Of a stretch of 64,000 nucleotides of DNA, positions 63,234-64,000 are shown piece after piece; positions within the stretch are counted from its first letter, which is position 1; every line of letters starts with the position of its first letter. The notes beneath the pieces were generated by a model. That model did not search any database and was not told the origin of the DNA. It saw only the letters and a program-made list of their open reading frames with translations. This DNA is from Achromobacter anxifer (GTDB lineage Bacteria; Pseudomonadota; Gammaproteobacteria; Burkholderiales; Burkholderiaceae_B). A program made the position numbers and the translations under genes. The DNA lies in assembly GCF_903652925.1 (NCBI RefSeq), contig NZ_CAHLAR010000005.1, positions 248,001 through 312,000 on the forward strand. Direction: 5' to 3'.

Positions 63234-63257
63234 ATATAAGCACATTGCGCATATACT
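63229..63257 (+). promoter_or_regulatory. Promoter for gene 63288-63770
   Basis: TTGTTA, 17 bp spacer, TATACT. Confidence 0.7.
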
Positions 63258-63287
63258 AACGCTATCAATTTCTTCCTCCCCGACACC

Positions 63288-63770
63288 ATGCAAAAGATCA
63301 AATTCGGCGAGATCCAAGGCAACATCCCGGTGCCGCCGGCAGCAGTGACCGCAGCGGCGCGCCTGGCTCGCGAGGAATACGATTCGGCGGAAGCCAACGA
63401 CTTCAGCAATGAGGCCGTTGAAGTGCACAGTATCCCCAGCTGGGCGCCGGCGCTGGAGGCCTGGTGGCCCAAGCAGGCCCTGGCTGATCGCGGCTACAAG
63501 CTGCGTGAGGGCTCGCCCTGCGACGGCAAGGCGCGTCAGGACATCGTGGTGACGCTGGGGGTTGACGCCCACGTAGACGACATGCACGGTCCTCTGCTCT
63601 GCTACGTGCTGCACAACGATGGCCTGTCCTTCAAGCAGGGCCGCGTGAAGAGCACACCGCAGGCCGGCGACTGGTTCATTTTCGATGATACCGTTCCCCA
63701 TGGTGTGCGTGAGGCCAAGGGGCGTTCTGTTTTCGTGGGCTGGACCGTCCCCCTGGTTGCGCTCAGCTAA
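63288..63770 (+). CDS. 2-oxoglutarate/Fe(II) dioxygenase-like protein
   Basis: A 160-residue protein. Residues 94-160 resemble the double-stranded beta-helix core of 2OG-Fe(II) enzymes: H-x-D (HVDD), a long insert, then GDWFIFDDTVPHGV, where the His could be the distal iron ligand. A following Arg (REAKGR) could bind 2OG. Complete catalysis is not proven. No ribosome site before ATG 63288. Confidence 0.5.
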   Translation: MQKIKFGEIQGNIPVPPAAVTAAARLAREEYDSAEANDFSNEAVEVHSIPSWAPALEAWWPKQALADRGYKLREGSPCDGKARQDIVVTLGVDAHVDDMHGPLLCYVLHNDGLSFKQGRVKSTPQAGDWFIFDDTVPHGVREAKGRSVFVGWTVPLVALS

Positions 63771-63799
63771 GCGGCTGCGGCCGCATCAGAAAGGCACAA

Positions 63800-64000
63800 G
63801 TGGCACAAGTAGTATGGTGCAAGCGTTGCGGGGAGGGGACCGTACAAGGTCTCTGCCGAGCAAAGACGGCGGACGAAGCGTGCGAGTTTCGCGCGCCACC
63901 CACGGCTGTACAACGTCTCCAGGGCCTGGCAGAGCTTGAGCCTGGCTGGGACAATGGCCACGGCCGCGTCCCGTCACCTGCCGGCCTGCAATGGCTGGCG
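63800..64000 (+). CDS. 3'-truncated gene; zinc-ribbon protein
   Basis: GTG 63800, preceded by AGAAAGG, opens a frame that runs to the window edge (67 residues visible). It starts MAQVVWCKRCGEG and has further Cys residues near 20 and 30, a zinc ribbon. A LAELEPGWDNGHG segment follows, of a type seen in plasmid proteins of unknown function. The C-terminus is outside the window. Confidence 0.55.
   Translation, partial: MAQVVWCKRCGEGTVQGLCRAKTADEACEFRAPPTAVQRLQGLAELEPGWDNGHGRVPSPAGLQWLA

Noticed and set aside
1-64000. CRISPR array, integrase, insertion sequence or phage head/tail genes
   Set aside because: No regular spaced repeats, no transposase or recombinase motifs and no capsid, portal, terminase or tail proteins were recognised on either strand.

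Overview
The window is 64 kb of GC-rich, densely packed DNA. It carries about 93 recognisable genes, most of them small proteins of unknown function, and no ribosomal RNA, no phage structural genes, no replication or partition module and no core metabolism. A thin type IV pilus cluster, a Lar-like zinc ribbon, an orphan DNA methyltransferase, a Fic protein, a VirB4-like ATPase and many small accessory genes point to a large plasmid or integrative element. Codon use and protein similarity suggest a betaproteobacterium (Burkholderiales, Alcaligenaceae-like). The host is an inference.

Layout. 1-3.4 kb: plus-strand small genes and a TOPRIM (topoisomerase IA-like) protein. 3.4-6.2 kb: minus-strand run of seven small genes including a ribosome-modulation-factor-like protein. 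6.4-13.9 kb: plus-strand accessory genes, including a Fic protein framed by 70-bp direct repeats and a beta-class DNA methyltransferase. 14-15.7 kb: three minus-strand small genes. 16-20.5 kb: an AI-2E-type permease fused to a novel N-terminal domain, a PTH2-like protein and an isochorismatase-like protein. 20.5-23 kb: an eroded VirB4-like ATPase and a small tRNA-like gene with a CUA (amber) anticodon. 23-25.9 kb: zinc-ribbon and other small proteins. 25.9-30.4 kb: two secreted adhesin-like proteins (RCC1 propeller; fibrinogen-like). 30.5-34.8 kb: a CPA1 antiporter and accessory genes. 35-49.4 kb: a type IV pilus locus with two further RCC1 propeller proteins. 49.5-54.5 kb: MYG1-like hydrolase, GIN-domain protein and a tandem family of membrane proteins. 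54.8-64 kb: a VWA-domain secreted protein, two related P-loop NTPases, membrane proteins, a single-domain (p)ppGpp hydrolase-like protein and a 2OG-Fe(II)-like protein.

The most coherent system is at 35-49 kb together with 26-30 kb. It has a secretin lipoprotein, an inner-membrane assembly protein, an assembly ATPase, a GspF/PilC-type platform protein and three pilin-like proteins. The pilins start directly at the mature N-terminus (Met followed by Phe/Val and a hydrophobic helix), with no leader peptide and no Glu5. No prepilin peptidase gene is visible. Four Sec-exported proteins share one N-terminal module and carry exchangeable C-terminal domains (three disulfide-rich seven-bladed RCC1 propellers and one fibrinogen-like domain). 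They are the best candidates for the surface adhesins or cargo of this apparatus.

Most transcription units are preceded by a sigma70-like promoter whose -10 box is TATACT, TATACG or TATACA, often with TTGNNN or TGGGCR 16-17 bp upstream. In at least four genes the -10 box lies exactly 6 nt before the start codon, which predicts leaderless mRNAs. An amber codon is the only thing separating two in-frame genes (ParB-like and C39 peptidase-like, 40999-42276). This is notable next to the CUA-anticodon tRNA-like gene.
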